Source: Catellatospora tritici (lineage in GTDB: Bacteria; Actinomycetota; Actinomycetes; Mycobacteriales; Micromonosporaceae). From it: DNA of 64,000 bases. Position numbers and translations under genes: made by a program. Shown piece after piece: positions 53,057 to 61,976 of this stretch. The stretch spans positions 434,001-498,000 of the forward strand of contig NZ_JAHRCY010000002.1 of NCBI RefSeq assembly GCF_019083965.1, read 5' to 3'. The first letter of the stretch is position 1. The number at the start of each line of letters is the position of its first letter. The notes under the pieces are model-generated. The model searched no databases, had not been told where the DNA came from, and saw only the letters and a list, made by a program, of their open reading frames with translations.

Positions 53057-53953
53057 TTGACGCAACCGCCGACGCCGCCGGAGACGCCGGACGAGCCGCA
53101 CCGCCCGTACGAGCCGCCGGCCCGGAGCGACCAGCCCGGCTCACCGGACGTGCCGCCCCCGCCGGGCGAGCCGGTGCCACCGCCTCCCGAGGGAACCGAG
53201 ACGCCGGAGGGCACGCCCGAGCCGCCGAGCTGGCCACCGCTGCACGACGCCACCGAGAGCCCGTACAGCCCGCCGCCGCCGGAGCCGTACCAGCCGCCGC
53301 CGACGCTGAACGACCCCACGGCACCGCCGCCGCCCGGACCGCCGACCCCGCCACCGCCGCCGGTCCCGCCGGTGCCCGAGCCGCCGATCCCGCCCGTGCC
53401 GTCCCCGCCGACAATCTCGGACCCCGCCGAGCCCGGTGCCACCGGTTCGGGCTGGCCGGAGCCGACCGGCTCGAATCCGTACGCGAGCGAGCCGCCTGCC
53501 TACGAGCCGCCGGGGCCACCGGCCGTGCCGCCGCCACCCCCGGGCACCGAGCCCTACCGCAGCCCCGGCACCACCTACGGCGAGCCAACCACGCCGCCAC
53601 CACCACCGCCGATCGGCTACGGACCGCCGCCGCCGCCGCTGGGTCCGGGCCAGGGCACCGTCTACCAGCGCGCGGGCGGCGCCCAGAACAACCTGCTCGG
53701 CTGGATCGGCCTGGTCTGCGGCGTCCTCAGCACCGGTTGCTGCTGCTGTCCCTGGCTGAACGGACTGCCGTTCATCGGCGGCATCCCGGCCGTCATCCTC
53801 GGCTACCTGCACCTGTCCCGGGTGAAGAAGGGCCAGGCGTCGATGAGCTGGCTGGGCTGGGTTGCGATAGCGCTGGGTGTGATCGCCATCATCGGCGCCA
53901 TCTGCGGACTGACCACCCATTGGAACAACAGGATCCTCAACCAGTACCGCTGA
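53057..53953 (+). CDS. Proline-rich DUF4190-like membrane protein
   Basis: 298 residues. About 205 residues of Pro/Glu-rich low complexity (PPPP and PEPP repeats) precede two membrane segments (NNLLGWIGLVCGVLSTGCCC, SWLGWVAIALGVIAIIGAIC) with a short basic loop SRVKKGQA, the DUF4190 layout. A CCCCP cluster lies in the first segment end. TTG start, chosen because GAGGAG lies six bases upstream. The function is unknown. One of four small membrane proteins around the perM homologue; the others are at 54086, 56246 and 56600. Confidence 0.75.
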   Translation: MTQPPTPPETPDEPHRPYEPPARSDQPGSPDVPPPPGEPVPPPPEGTETPEGTPEPPSWPPLHDATESPYSPPPPEPYQPPPTLNDPTAPPPPGPPTPPPPPVPPVPEPPIPPVPSPPTISDPAEPGATGSGWPEPTGSNPYASEPPAYEPPGPPAVPPPPPGTEPYRSPGTTYGEPTTPPPPPPIGYGPPPPPLGPGQGTVYQRAGGAQNNLLGWIGLVCGVLSTGCCCCPWLNGLPFIGGIPAVILGYLHLSRVKKGQASMSWLGWVAIALGVIAIIGAICGLTTHWNNRILNQYR

Positions 53954-53958
53954 ACGAG

Positions 53959-54001
53959 GTGACCGGTGGGACGGCCCGGACCGGGCCGTCCCACCGGTCA
54001 C
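53959..54001. terminator. 43-base near-perfect palindrome, probable terminator
   Basis: Twenty-one-base arms, starting GTGACCGGTGGGACGGCCCG, meet at a single unpaired A (53980). It follows the proline-rich gene stop by five bases. No T-run. Confidence 0.7.
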
Positions 54002-54085
54002 GTCCGGCACCCGCGCCAACTAGACTCCGCTCGGTCGGCATCGGCTCCCGCGCCAGCCGCCGCGACGACACCCCCGGAGTCCGCG

Positions 54086-54361
54086 TTGAGTCACGGCTCG
54101 CAGCCACAGGTCGACAACAACAGAGCGATGTCGATCATCGCCGTCCTGCTCTGCCCACCGCTCGGCATCATGGCGCTCATCAGCGCCAACAGGGTCAACC
54201 CGCTGCTGCGTGAGGGTGACTACGCCGGGGCGCAGGCCGCCCTGGCGACATCCCGGAAGTGGTCACGACCGGGTGTGATCGTCGGATTGGCGCTGTGGAC
54301 GATCGGCTGCGTCTGCTGCGCCGTGCTCGTCACCGTGTTGGGCGTCCACGTCCTGAAGTGA
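54086..54361 (+). CDS. CD225/dispanin-like small membrane protein
   Basis: 91 residues. NNRAMSIIAVLLCPPLGIMA, LISANRVNPLLREGDYAGAQ and AALATSRKWSRPGVIVGLAL follow the CD225/dispanin pattern: a membrane segment with a Cys-Pro-Pro turn, a basic amphipathic loop with GD..GA, then a second membrane segment with CVCC. TTG 54086 with GGAG upstream is the preferred start; ATG 54127 is an alternative. The function of bacterial CD225 proteins is unknown. Convergent with the perM homologue (48-base gap). Confidence 0.7.
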   Translation: MSHGSQPQVDNNRAMSIIAVLLCPPLGIMALISANRVNPLLREGDYAGAQAALATSRKWSRPGVIVGLALWTIGCVCCAVLVTVLGVHVLK

Positions 54362-54408
54362 GCCAACCCGACGGACGCGCGCCGTCTGTCCGGAAGCGAC
54401 CGACACGG

Positions 54409-56124
54409 TCAGACGACGGATTCGGTCCGCTTCGCGCCCGGTCTGGCCGCGAACGCCCAGACCCCCGCCACCGCCAGCAGGCCCCCGAGGGTGACCACCA
54501 GCGCCGCCATCCCCGCCATCGGCCAGATCGCGGGACCGAAGCGCAGTGACCCGGTCGTGGTGCGCAGCACTCCGCCCGAGGCGTAGCCGACCGCCGCGCA
54601 AAGCAGCCCGGCCACCACGCCACCGACCGCCGCCGACCCGGCCATGCGCGGCCAGTTCGGCCGCGGCTTCACCACATCGCCCTGACGGGTACGCCGGGGA
54701 CGCAGCCTTCGGTGCGCCAGCAGCACCACCGCCAGCGCGCCGCCGAGCAGCGGCAGGACCGTCAGCAGCCAGCCGACCCCGCGCAGCGGCGCCTGCGGGA
54801 CTCCGGCGAACACCGGCAGCCCGGTCCGGGGCAGCGTGCCCGCCTCGAAGCCGGGGCCCAGCAGGTACGACGCCGCCCAGACGGACAGGTTCGGCCCGTA
54901 GGCCAGGCACAGCAGAACCGCCCCGACCTGCCCGAGCACGCCGCCCGGGAACTCGGCGAGCCGATGCGAGGCCTCGGCCCCGTTCACGGCCACGGCCAGA
55001 CCGACCGCACCGGCGCCGACGCCCATGATGAGCAGCGTCGCCACCACCCCGACCCGGATCCCGTCGCGCAGCAGCAGCGGGGTCAGCCGGGCCAGCCGCC
55101 GCACCACTCCGCCGCTGCGGGCCGCGCCCAGTCCGGCCGCGGCCAGGCCCAGCACGGCGAAGCTGATCGCCGCGCGCCAGGGCGTCACCAGGATGCCCGG
55201 CCCGTCCACGAGCGCCGCGGCACCCACCCCGAGCCCGCAGTACACGACGCCGACGGCGCCCGCGGCCAGGGCGGCGTGCCGGATCGACCCGCTGCCCTGC
55301 GCGCCCAGCGCGCGTACGGTGTGCACACCGGCGCGGCTGAGCCGCCACAGCGCCACCGCGGTCAGCAGCAGCGGTGGCAGGTCCAGGGTGGCCAGATGCT
55401 CGTTGAGCGGGCCCGTCAGCGGCACCCCGTGCCCCAGCAGCCAGCCGGACAGCGCCACCCGGGCGGACAGGCCCAGCTCGACCGGCCCCTCCACGGACCG
55501 GGCGCCCACGGTCAGCAGGAGCAGCGGCAGGAGTGTCTGCAGCGCGGCCCAGACCGTGTTGACCAGCGCGGCGATCGGCAGCGGGGCACCTCGGGGCCGC
55601 AGCGAACCCGTCGGCCGCCCGCGCGAGAGCAGCACGGTCTCCCGGTAGGCCAGGTCGTCGCGCGGCGGCAGCAGCACCGTCTCGCGGGTGGCCAGGTGCC
55701 CCGGCGTGAGCAGCACCGTGTCGTGGGTGGTGACGTCGTGCTCGGGATCCCGCGCGGGTAGTGGGTCGTCGGGGCGGGCGGACTCCAGCAGCACCGCCGC
55801 CTCCTCGGCGGCGGCCGCCTCGGCTTCGGGCTCGCCGTCGCGCGGTGCCGCACCGGTCCCCGGCGTGTCTTGGCCGGTCGCGGCTTCGGGCGTGGCGGCT
55901 CGCGGTGCCGCACCGGTCACCGGCCCGTCGTGCTCGGTCGCGGGGGCGTCGGCTCGCGGAGCGTCGACTCCGCGGGGGGAGCTCCCGTTCACCGCGCCGG
56001 ACGCGCTGTCGCCGTCCGGAACGCGGCCGCCCGGCACCGCGGGACGCAGCTGTGTCGGCACGCGCCCAGGCTCGTCCGGCCGCCCGGACGGCGACTCGTC
56101 GAGGGGCCCATCATGTTCCGCCAT
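54409..56124 (-). CDS. perM: DUF6350/PerM family membrane protein
   Basis: 571 residues. About 185 N-terminal Ala/Pro/Glu/Asp-rich cytoplasmic residues, including two RETVLL-type repeats (TRETVLLPP, YRETVLLSRG), then nine to ten membrane segments beginning LPIAALVNTVWAALQTLLPL. Loops include PEVGLGARVALSGWLLGHG-like sequence (ELGLSARVALSGWLLGHG) and AYGPNLSVWAASYLLGPGFE. PerM (Rv0955) is needed for stable divisome function in mycobacteria; here the assignment rests on the membrane pattern and its place next to purN. ATG 56124. Confidence 0.8.
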   Translation of the reverse strand: MAEHDGPLDESPSGRPDEPGRVPTQLRPAVPGGRVPDGDSASGAVNGSSPRGVDAPRADAPATEHDGPVTGAAPRAATPEAATGQDTPGTGAAPRDGEPEAEAAAAEEAAVLLESARPDDPLPARDPEHDVTTHDTVLLTPGHLATRETVLLPPRDDLAYRETVLLSRGRPTGSLRPRGAPLPIAALVNTVWAALQTLLPLLLLTVGARSVEGPVELGLSARVALSGWLLGHGVPLTGPLNEHLATLDLPPLLLTAVALWRLSRAGVHTVRALGAQGSGSIRHAALAAGAVGVVYCGLGVGAAALVDGPGILVTPWRAAISFAVLGLAAAGLGAARSGGVVRRLARLTPLLLRDGIRVGVVATLLIMGVGAGAVGLAVAVNGAEASHRLAEFPGGVLGQVGAVLLCLAYGPNLSVWAASYLLGPGFEAGTLPRTGLPVFAGVPQAPLRGVGWLLTVLPLLGGALAVVLLAHRRLRPRRTRQGDVVKPRPNWPRMAGSAAVGGVVAGLLCAAVGYASGGVLRTTTGSLRFGPAIWPMAGMAALVVTLGGLLAVAGVWAFAARPGAKRTESVV

Positions 56125-56245
56125 CAGGCGATACCTAACCACAAACGAGGCGTGATGACCACGATCCCTACCCCGTGGCCATTTCGACCCGATATGCGAG
56201 TTAGGAGGGTTACGCTGCGATCAGGTCCCTACCGAGGGAGGCACC

Positions 56246-56581
56246 GTGACCTACACACCGCCGCCGCCGAGCGTGCCGCCGCCACCACCGCCACCGCCGG
56301 TGCCGCCACCACCGCCGCCGCCGAACCTGCCGCCGGGCCCGGTGACCCCCGGTGGCGGCCAGGACAAGGCGAAGATATTCGGCATCATCGGCATCGTCAC
56401 GGCCATCTGCTGCACCGGCGTGCTCGGCATCATCTTCGGCTGGCTGTCGCTGCGCGAGGCCAAGCGGACCGGCACCTCGACCGCGCTGGGCTGGATCGCG
56501 ATCGTGCTGGGTGTGCTCGCCCTCTGCAAGGACGTCTGGGTGTTCCGCTACGGCGTGTTCAACAACGGGCAGAACAAGTAG
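56246..56581 (+). CDS. Small proline-rich DUF4190-like membrane protein A
   Basis: 111 residues. Poly-proline N-terminus (about 1-35) then two membrane segments: IFGIIGIVTAICCTGVLGII and LGWIAIVLGVLALC, linked by a basic loop (SLREAKRTGTS). GTG start after GAGGCACC. Paralogue of the gene at 56600 (shared FGIIGIVTA, GW.S..EA). The function is unknown; in this layout the Pro-rich segment could be a flexible cytoplasmic tether. Confidence 0.75.
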   Translation: MTYTPPPPSVPPPPPPPPVPPPPPPPNLPPGPVTPGGGQDKAKIFGIIGIVTAICCTGVLGIIFGWLSLREAKRTGTSTALGWIAIVLGVLALCKDVWVFRYGVFNNGQNK

Positions 56582-56599
56582 TCCGGATCGGGGGAAGCG

Positions 56600-56959
56600 A
56601 TGACGAACGAACCGTTGCCACCGCACGAGCCGGTGCCACAGTTGCCACCACCACCACCGCCACCGGTGCCGTCGCCGTACGGAGTGGCGCCGCCGCCGGC
56701 GGGCAAGGACAACACGCAACTGTTCGGCATCATCGGCATCGTGACGGCCGTCGCCTGCTGCGCGCCGGTGGGCATCCTGTTCGGCTGGCTGTCCATGAAG
56801 GAGGCCCGGGAACACGGTCAGGACCAGACCCTCGGCAAGGTCGCCTTCTGGCTGGGCATCGCGTTCACCATCCTGACCCTGCTGGGAGTGCTGGCGTGGT
56901 GCGCCGCGCTCGCCTTCGGCGGCGCGATGGGCGGGCACCGCTTCGACGGCGGCTACTGA
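56600..56959 (+). CDS. Small proline-rich DUF4190-like membrane protein B
   Basis: 119 residues. Pro-rich N-terminus (LPPHEPVPQLPPPPPPPVPS) and two membrane segments (LFGIIGIVTAVACCAPVGIL; VAFWLGIAFTILTLLGVLAW), with the loop SMKEAREHGQDQ between them. It is a tandem duplicate of the gene at 56246, 18 bases downstream. It ends at a bidirectional terminator shared with sucD. Confidence 0.75.
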   Translation: MTNEPLPPHEPVPQLPPPPPPPVPSPYGVAPPPAGKDNTQLFGIIGIVTAVACCAPVGILFGWLSMKEAREHGQDQTLGKVAFWLGIAFTILTLLGVLAWCAALAFGGAMGGHRFDGGY

Positions 56960-56973
56960 CCGGCGTACGCGAA

Positions 56974-57004
56974 AAGGGCGCCACCCCCGCGGGGTGGCGC
57001 CCTT
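56974..57004. terminator. Bidirectional terminator between the DUF4190-like gene and sucD
   Basis: AAGGGCGCCACCCC (56974-56987) pairs with GGGGTGGCGCCCTT (56991-57004), three-base loop. TTTT follows on the minus strand. Confidence 0.85.
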
Positions 57005-57020
57005 CGGCGTCTGCTCGGGC

Positions 57021-57908
57021 TCAGCGGCCCTGCATGACCTCACGCATCAGGCGCGCGGTCTCCGACGGCGTCTTGCCGACCTTGACCCCGGCCGCCTCCA
57101 GCGCCGCCTTCTTCGCGTCGGCGGTGCCGGACGAGCCGGAGATGATCGCACCGGCGTGACCCATGGTCTTGCCGGGCGGGGCGGTGAAGCCCGCGATGTA
57201 GCCGACCACCGGCTTGGTCACGTTGGCCTTGATGAACTCGGCCGCGCGCTCCTCGGCGTCGCCGCCGATCTCACCGATCATGACGATGGCCTCGGTCTCC
57301 GGGTCGTCCTGGAAGGCCGCGAGCGCGTCGATGTGGGTGGTGCCGATGATCGGGTCGCCGCCGATGCCCACGGCGGTGGAGAAGCCGATGTCACGCAGCT
57401 CGTACATGAGCTGGTAGGTCAGCGTGCCCGACTTCGAGACCAGGCCGATGCGGCCCGAGCCGCTGATGTCGGCCGGGATGATGCCCGCGTTGCTGGCGCC
57501 CGGCGAAGCGATGCCGGGGCAGTTCGGCCCGATGATCCGGGTCTTGTTGCCGGTCGCCACGGCGTGCGCCCAGAACGCGGCGGTGTCGTGCACCGGCACG
57601 CCCTCGGTGATCACGACGGCCAGGCCGATGCCCGCGTCGATCGCCTCGACGACCGCCTGCTTGGTGAAAGCCGGGGGTACGAAGATGACGGTGACGTCGG
57701 CACCGGTCTTGTCCATCGCCTCGGCGACGGTCCCGAACACCGGCACCTCGTGGCCGTCGAACTCGACGGTGGTGCCCGCCTTGCGCGGGTTCACGCCGCC
57801 GACGATGTTCGTGCCGGCCGCCAGCATGCGACGGGTGTGCTTGGAGCCCTCAGAGCCGGTCACGCCCTGGACGATGACCTTGGAGTCCTTGGTGAGCCAG
57901 ATAGCCAT
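57021..57908 (-). CDS. sucD: Succinyl-CoA synthetase subunit alpha
   Basis: 295 residues. CoA-binding [39 protein letters not shown], and the phosphohistidine segment [18 protein letters not shown] with the active-site His in GHAG. With SucC it converts succinyl-CoA and NDP to succinate, CoA and NTP in the TCA cycle. Eight bases downstream of sucC. Confidence 0.97.
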   Translation of the reverse strand: MAIWLTKDSKVIVQGVTGSEGSKHTRRMLAAGTNIVGGVNPRKAGTTVEFDGHEVPVFGTVAEAMDKTGADVTVIFVPPAFTKQAVVEAIDAGIGLAVVITEGVPVHDTAAFWAHAVATGNKTRIIGPNCPGIASPGASNAGIIPADISGSGRIGLVSKSGTLTYQLMYELRDIGFSTAVGIGGDPIIGTTHIDALAAFQDDPETEAIVMIGEIGGDAEERAAEFIKANVTKPVVGYIAGFTAPPGKTMGHAGAIISGSSGTADAKKAALEAAGVKVGKTPSETARLMREVMQGR

Positions 57909-57916
57909 TGTCTAAA

Positions 57917-59095
57917 TCACTTCCCAGCCGCAGCGAGCTCGGCGGCGCGCTTGGCGGCGCCGTCCATGGTGTCCACCCGCTCGACGAGCGGGTTGCCGGC
58001 GCCGTCGAGGATGGCGCGACCGGCCTCGGCGTTGTTGCCGTCCAGCCGCACGACCAGCGGCTTGGTGACCTGCTCGCCGCGGCCCTCGAGCATGGCCAGC
58101 GCCTGGATGATGCCGTTGGCGACCGCGTCACAGGCGGTGATGCCACCGAAGACGTTGACGAACACGCTCTTCACGGCCGGGTCGGACAGCACGATCTCCA
58201 GACCGTTCGCCATCACCTCGGCCGACGCGCCGCCGCCGATGTCGAGGAAGTTCGCGGGCTTGACCCCACCGAACTCCTCACCGGCGTACGCGACCACGTC
58301 CAGGGTGGACATGACCAGGCCCGCGCCGTTGCCGATGATGCCGACCTCGCCGTCGAGCTTGACGTAGTTGAGGTCCTTGGCCTTGGCGGCCTGCTCCAGC
58401 GGGTCGACCGCGGCCTTGTCCTCCAGCGCCTCGTGGTCGGCGTGGCGGAACCCGGCGTTCTCGTCCAGGGTCACCTTGGCGTCCAGGCACAGCACCCGGC
58501 CGTCGCCCACCTTCGCCAGCGGGTTGACCTCGACCAGCGTCGCGTCCTCGGCGATGAACGTCTGCCACAGCTTGATCGCGATCGCGACGACCTGGTCGGC
58601 GACCTCGGCCGGGAAGTGGCCGGCCGTGACGATCTCGCGGGCCAGGGCCTCGTCGACGCCGCGGTTGGCGTCGATGGCGATCTTCGCGACCTTCTCCGGC
58701 TGCTCCTCGGCGACGGTCTCGATCTCCATACCGCCGGCCACGCTGGCGATGCACAGGAAGGTGCGGTTCGCCCGGTCCAGCAGGTAGGAGAAGTAGTACT
58801 CCTCGACGATGTCGGCGGTCTCGGCCAGCATCACCTTGTGGACCGTGTGGCCCTTGATGTCCATGCCGAGGATGTCGTTCGCGCGGTCGTACGCCTCGTC
58901 GGCGCCGTCGGCCAGCTTCACGCCACCGGCCTTGCCGCGGCCGCCGACCTTCACCTGCGCCTTGACCACCACACGGCCGCCGAGCCGCTCGGCGATGGCG
59001 CGGGCCTCCTCAGGGGTCTCGGCGACGCCACCGGCGAGCACGGGCAGGCCGTGCTTTTCGAAGACATCGCGCCCCTGGTACTCGTACAGGTCCAC
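57917..59095 (-). CDS. sucC: Succinyl-CoA synthetase subunit beta
   Basis: 392 residues. ATP-grasp domain ([40 protein letters not shown]), [20 protein letters not shown] metal site, and the C-terminal ligase domain with [11 protein letters not shown] and [18 protein letters not shown] 59095 with AGAGG upstream was chosen; the frame is open for 25 further codons without SucC-like sequence. Partner of sucD; together with icd and mdh it serves the TCA cycle. Confidence 0.97.
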   Translation of the reverse strand: MDLYEYQGRDVFEKHGLPVLAGGVAETPEEARAIAERLGGRVVVKAQVKVGGRGKAGGVKLADGADEAYDRANDILGMDIKGHTVHKVMLAETADIVEEYYFSYLLDRANRTFLCIASVAGGMEIETVAEEQPEKVAKIAIDANRGVDEALAREIVTAGHFPAEVADQVVAIAIKLWQTFIAEDATLVEVNPLAKVGDGRVLCLDAKVTLDENAGFRHADHEALEDKAAVDPLEQAAKAKDLNYVKLDGEVGIIGNGAGLVMSTLDVVAYAGEEFGGVKPANFLDIGGGASAEVMANGLEIVLSDPAVKSVFVNVFGGITACDAVANGIIQALAMLEGRGEQVTKPLVVRLDGNNAEAGRAILDGAGNPLVERVDTMDGAAKRAAELAAAGK

Positions 59096-59273
59096 CGATA
59101 CCTCTTCGCTGTCCAGCCCACCGCGTCGGCGGCGGGACACCCGGCACGACGCGTAGGGACCATTGCCCATCCTCCGCTGGATGGGCCTTCCGCGCAGCCT
59201 AACGGTCCCTCAGCGCAGGGTATCGGCACGACGGCCCGGTGTGCCCAACTGCACACCGGGCGACGACCGTCGG

Positions 59274-59954
59274 CTATGCCAGCTCGATCGGGCAGCGGCC
59301 CGCGGCCTGGTACTGAAGCGCCATCAGCAGCTCCTGCGGGCTGCTCGCCACACCGCCCACCGGCACGTGGATGTTGGTGCCGAGCTTGCGCAGGCGCAGC
59401 TTCTGCGCGATCGCCACGCCCGCCCGCTGATCCATGCCGCGCGCCTGCTGCTTGAGCTTGAACTGGTCCTCGATGCGAGGGTCACGCGGCTTGACGATCA
59501 GCTGCGGCCCGCGCCAGCGCCGTACCGCCACGGTCTCGATGGTGGCCCAGGGCAGGTGCAGCGCCCGCTCCTTGTCGCCGTTCGGGCGGACGAACACGCC
59601 GTGGGCGTCGGCGGCCAGCAGCACCGGCTTGCGCATCAGCCACCAGGTGCTGACCGGCGTCGAGAGCAGGAAGAACCCAGCCATGATCAGGGTGAGCCAG
59701 CCGATCAGGTGCGAGTTCATGTCGCCCCGGTTGCTGTGCACGGTCTCGTCCGGGCCGGTGATGAAGATGATGGCGCCGACCAGGCAGAGCAGGCCGAATA
59801 CGTACAACATGATGATTTCGGCACGGCGGTGGCGCAGTGCGTGGCCCCAGCCCGAGGTCAGCCGGACCTCGAACGGGAGCCCGGCGGGGATCGCCTTGTG
59901 CAGCGTGGGGAAGTCGGCCGTGCCCGGGTGGGCGGCCGCGTAGGGGGAGGTCAT
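59274..59954 (-). CDS. PH-like domain membrane protein of unknown function
   Basis: 226 residues with two membrane segments (IIMLYVFGLLCLVGAIIFIT and LIGWLTLIMAGFFLLSTPVS) after a short cytoplasmic N-terminus. A soluble C-terminal part follows (VFVRPNGDKERALHLPWATI, ETVAVRRWRGPQLIVKPRDP), which looks like the beta-rich PH fold seen in bacterial YdbT/PH-domain membrane proteins. No catalytic motif. It is transcribed alone, divergent from the region upstream. Confidence 0.7.
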   Translation of the reverse strand: MTSPYAAAHPGTADFPTLHKAIPAGLPFEVRLTSGWGHALRHRRAEIIMLYVFGLLCLVGAIIFITGPDETVHSNRGDMNSHLIGWLTLIMAGFFLLSTPVSTWWLMRKPVLLAADAHGVFVRPNGDKERALHLPWATIETVAVRRWRGPQLIVKPRDPRIEDQFKLKQQARGMDQRAGVAIAQKLRLRKLGTNIHVPVGGVASSPQELLMALQYQAAGRCPIELA

Positions 59955-60131
59955 GAAGGGGGAACGTAGCAGCCTGTCACCCGTTTCGGTGACCCCGGGA
60001 ATGCCCGTAACCCCCGGTGAAAACCCTCGTTGAGTCTGATGTCAGAGCGCTGAAACCGAAAGGCCAGGCGGGATGACACAAACGGCCGATGCCCTGTCGG
60101 TCGAGGGGTGGCGGCGGGGCGTCGTGCATAG

Positions 60132-60166
60132 AGGAGCCGGGCGTGTGAGGGGTGCGTCCGGCTCCT
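60132..60166. other. GC-rich stem-loop
   Basis: AGGAGCCGG (60132-60140) pairs with CCGGCTCCT (60158-60166), 17-base loop, in the 288-base gap between a membrane protein gene and the B12-binding gene. Could be a terminator or part of a leader. The rest of 59955-60188 holds no gene that I can see. Confidence 0.5.
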
Positions 60167-60188
60167 CCCCTATTTGCTGACCTTATAT

Positions 60189-60213
60189 AAGGCGCCCGCG
60201 GTGCGGGCGCCTT
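60189..60213 (-). terminator. Terminator of the B12-binding subunit gene
   Basis: AAGGCGCCCGC (60189-60199) pairs with GCGGGCGCCTT (60203-60213), three-base loop; ATATAAGG follows on the minus strand. It lies 30 bases after the stop of the gene at 60243. Confidence 0.75.
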
Positions 60214-60242
60214 ACGCGTGTCCGGTGCGGTCGGGTCGCCGG

Positions 60243-60650
60243 TCAGGCGGGCTGCGACGTCGCGACGTTCGACCGCACCCATTCGACGATCGCCTGGGTG
60301 GTCGCGCCGGGGGTGAACACCTTGGCCACGCCCAGCCGCTCCAGCTCGGGGATGTCCGCCTCGGGGATGATGCCGCCGCCGAACACCACCATGTCGCCGG
60401 CGCCGCGCTCGCGCAGCAGCTCGACCACCCGGGGGAACAGCGTCATGTGCGCGCCGGACAGCACGGACAGGCCGACCGCGTCCGCGTCCTCCTGGATCGC
60501 GGTCTCCACGATCTGCTCGGCCGTCTGGTGCAGACCGGTGTAGATGACCTCCATACCCGCGTCGCGCAGGGCCCTGGCCACCACCTTCGCGCCGCGGTCA
60601 TGCCCGTCGAGGCCGGGCTTGGCCACGACCACGCGAATACGAGTGCCCAT
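60243..60650 (-). CDS. icmB: Standalone B12-binding domain, acyl-CoA mutase small subunit
   Basis: 135 residues, a complete cobalamin-binding domain with the signature [20 protein letters not shown] (His of DGHDRG coordinates cobalt), [12 protein letters not shown] and [14 protein letters not shown], ending [19 protein letters not shown]. Standalone domains of this length form the small subunit of isobutyryl-CoA mutase (IcmB) or related carbon-skeleton mutases. The large subunit is not in this window. ATG at 60650 follows GAGAGGTGAG. Fatty-acid or valine catabolism feeding succinyl-CoA synthetase is a plausible context. Confidence 0.88.
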   Translation of the reverse strand: MGTRIRVVVAKPGLDGHDRGAKVVARALRDAGMEVIYTGLHQTAEQIVETAIQEDADAVGLSVLSGAHMTLFPRVVELLRERGAGDMVVFGGGIIPEADIPELERLGVAKVFTPGATTQAIVEWVRSNVATSQPA

Positions 60651-60767
60651 CAGTGCTCACCTCTCGCCGTACTGACTTAACGAACGGTAACCCACCCGCC
60701 CGTGGTCACCACCAGCGGTCGCCTCACATCGCAGCGCGACGCCTGTATATACCCGCTGCCCGGCGAG

Positions 60768-60786
60768 TGATCACACTCTGTGATCA
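60768..60786. promoter_or_regulatory. Palindromic operator candidate
   Basis: TGATCACA (60768-60775), CTC, TGTGATCA (60779-60786): perfect eight-base arms with a three-base spacer. It lies in the 324-base gap between the divergent B12-subunit and M23 genes, near an AT-rich stretch (AACTTGGATAAATAAGGACA at 60791-60810) that may hold the promoter. The binding regulator is unknown; no gene is seen in the gap. Confidence 0.5.
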
Positions 60787-60974
60787 TCGGAAACTTGGAT
60801 AAATAAGGACATAAACGGGATATTCGGGCCGGACAGTCGCACTGATAGCTAAGGGATGACGGACGGGAGCTTGTGCCTACCCCTACGGGTTGGTTAAGTT
60901 GTCCCGCAGTGCCATCCAAAAGTGGGTGACAGAGCGTCGCGTTCCGGCGGCGCCACCGATGACGGAGGCTACAG

Positions 60975-61685
60975 GTGCAATACCGGCCAGAGCTGATACG
61001 CGAGAGCGACCGTTACCGCGGCCGTCGCAGGGTGGCCACGCCGCCCCGCAGCAGGTACGCAGCCGTCATCACCACCGCGTTCGTCGGCGCGGGAATCGTG
61101 GCCTTCGGTGCCGGAGCCGGCATCCACGACGCGAAGACCGACGCCCTGAGCGGTGACACCACCGCCGTCTCCGAGTCGAGCGTCGCCCGCGCGGAGGCCG
61201 CCGATCGCGCCAGCCGCGGCGACGACCGCACGCTCAGCACCTCGATCACCGCGGCCCCGAACGCCTGGTTGCTGCCCTTCCACAACTACCGCATCACCTC
61301 CGGCTTCGCGATGCGCTGGGGCAAGATGCACAAGGGCGTCGACCTGGCCCTCACCGAGGGCACGCCGTACGCGGCGGTGCACGACGGGACCGTCATCCTG
61401 GCCGGCTGGAACGGCGGCTACGGCTACTGCATCATCATCGACCACGGCAACGGCTTCAAGACGGTGTACGGCCACTCCAGCAAGCTGCTGGTCAAGGTCG
61501 GCCAGAAGGTCAAGGCGGGCGAGGTCATCGGCCTCGGCGGCAACACCGGCCACTCCTTCGGCTCCCACCTGCACCTGGAGATCCACGTCAACGACGTCGC
61601 GGTGAACCCCATTCCGTGGTTCAAACAGCACGGTGTTGATCTCGAACTCGAAATTGAACAGGCCTTCGACGGCTCGGTCGGCTGA
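60975..61685 (+). CDS. M23 family metallopeptidase (LytM-like), membrane-anchored
   Basis: 236 residues. One N-terminal membrane segment (SRYAAVITTAFVGAGIVAFG, about residues 26-45), then a C-terminal M23 domain with zinc ligands in MHKGVDLAL (HxxxD) and SHLHLEIHVND (HxH), the usual LytM pattern. M23 enzymes cleave peptidoglycan cross-links. GTG start after GGAGG. Paralogue of the gene at 61977. The location between the sucC block and pcrA matches M. tuberculosis Rv0950. Confidence 0.9.
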   Translation: MQYRPELIRESDRYRGRRRVATPPRSRYAAVITTAFVGAGIVAFGAGAGIHDAKTDALSGDTTAVSESSVARAEAADRASRGDDRTLSTSITAAPNAWLLPFHNYRITSGFAMRWGKMHKGVDLALTEGTPYAAVHDGTVILAGWNGGYGYCIIIDHGNGFKTVYGHSSKLLVKVGQKVKAGEVIGLGGNTGHSFGSHLHLEIHVNDVAVNPIPWFKQHGVDLELEIEQAFDGSVG

Positions 61686-61699
61686 CTTCGTACTCGCGA

Positions 61700-61732
61700 A
61701 ACGCCCGCATCAATCCTGATGCGGGCGTTTTT
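61700..61732 (+). terminator. Rho-independent terminator
   Basis: ACGCCCGCATCA pairs with TGATGCGGGCGT (about 61701-61712 and 61717-61728), four-base loop, then a TTTTT run. It lies 15 bases after the first M23 gene. Confidence 0.93.
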
Positions 61733-61976
61733 GTCTGATTCGCGATTACGCAGTGCTACCGAGCCCCCGCCCGCAGTCACGAATTCGGGCCGTTCGGGTG
61801 ACCGAGGTCACCCCTCCCTTAAGGGACTCAGGGTCGGTTCAGGCCCGATAACCGGACATACCTCTAGCCCGATATCGCCTCCGGAATCCGAATCAAGCTC
61901 GGAGCGCGCTTGGATTGCCCGCTGTGACCAGGCAACATGGCTCTTCGTCAACGGAGACACACCGGAGGTTCCACTC

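Noticed and set aside
60651..61976. Possible c-di-AMP (ydaO-type) riboswitch upstream of the M23 genes
   Set aside because: Actinomycete wall hydrolase genes often carry this element, but I could not find its conserved blocks in either leader.
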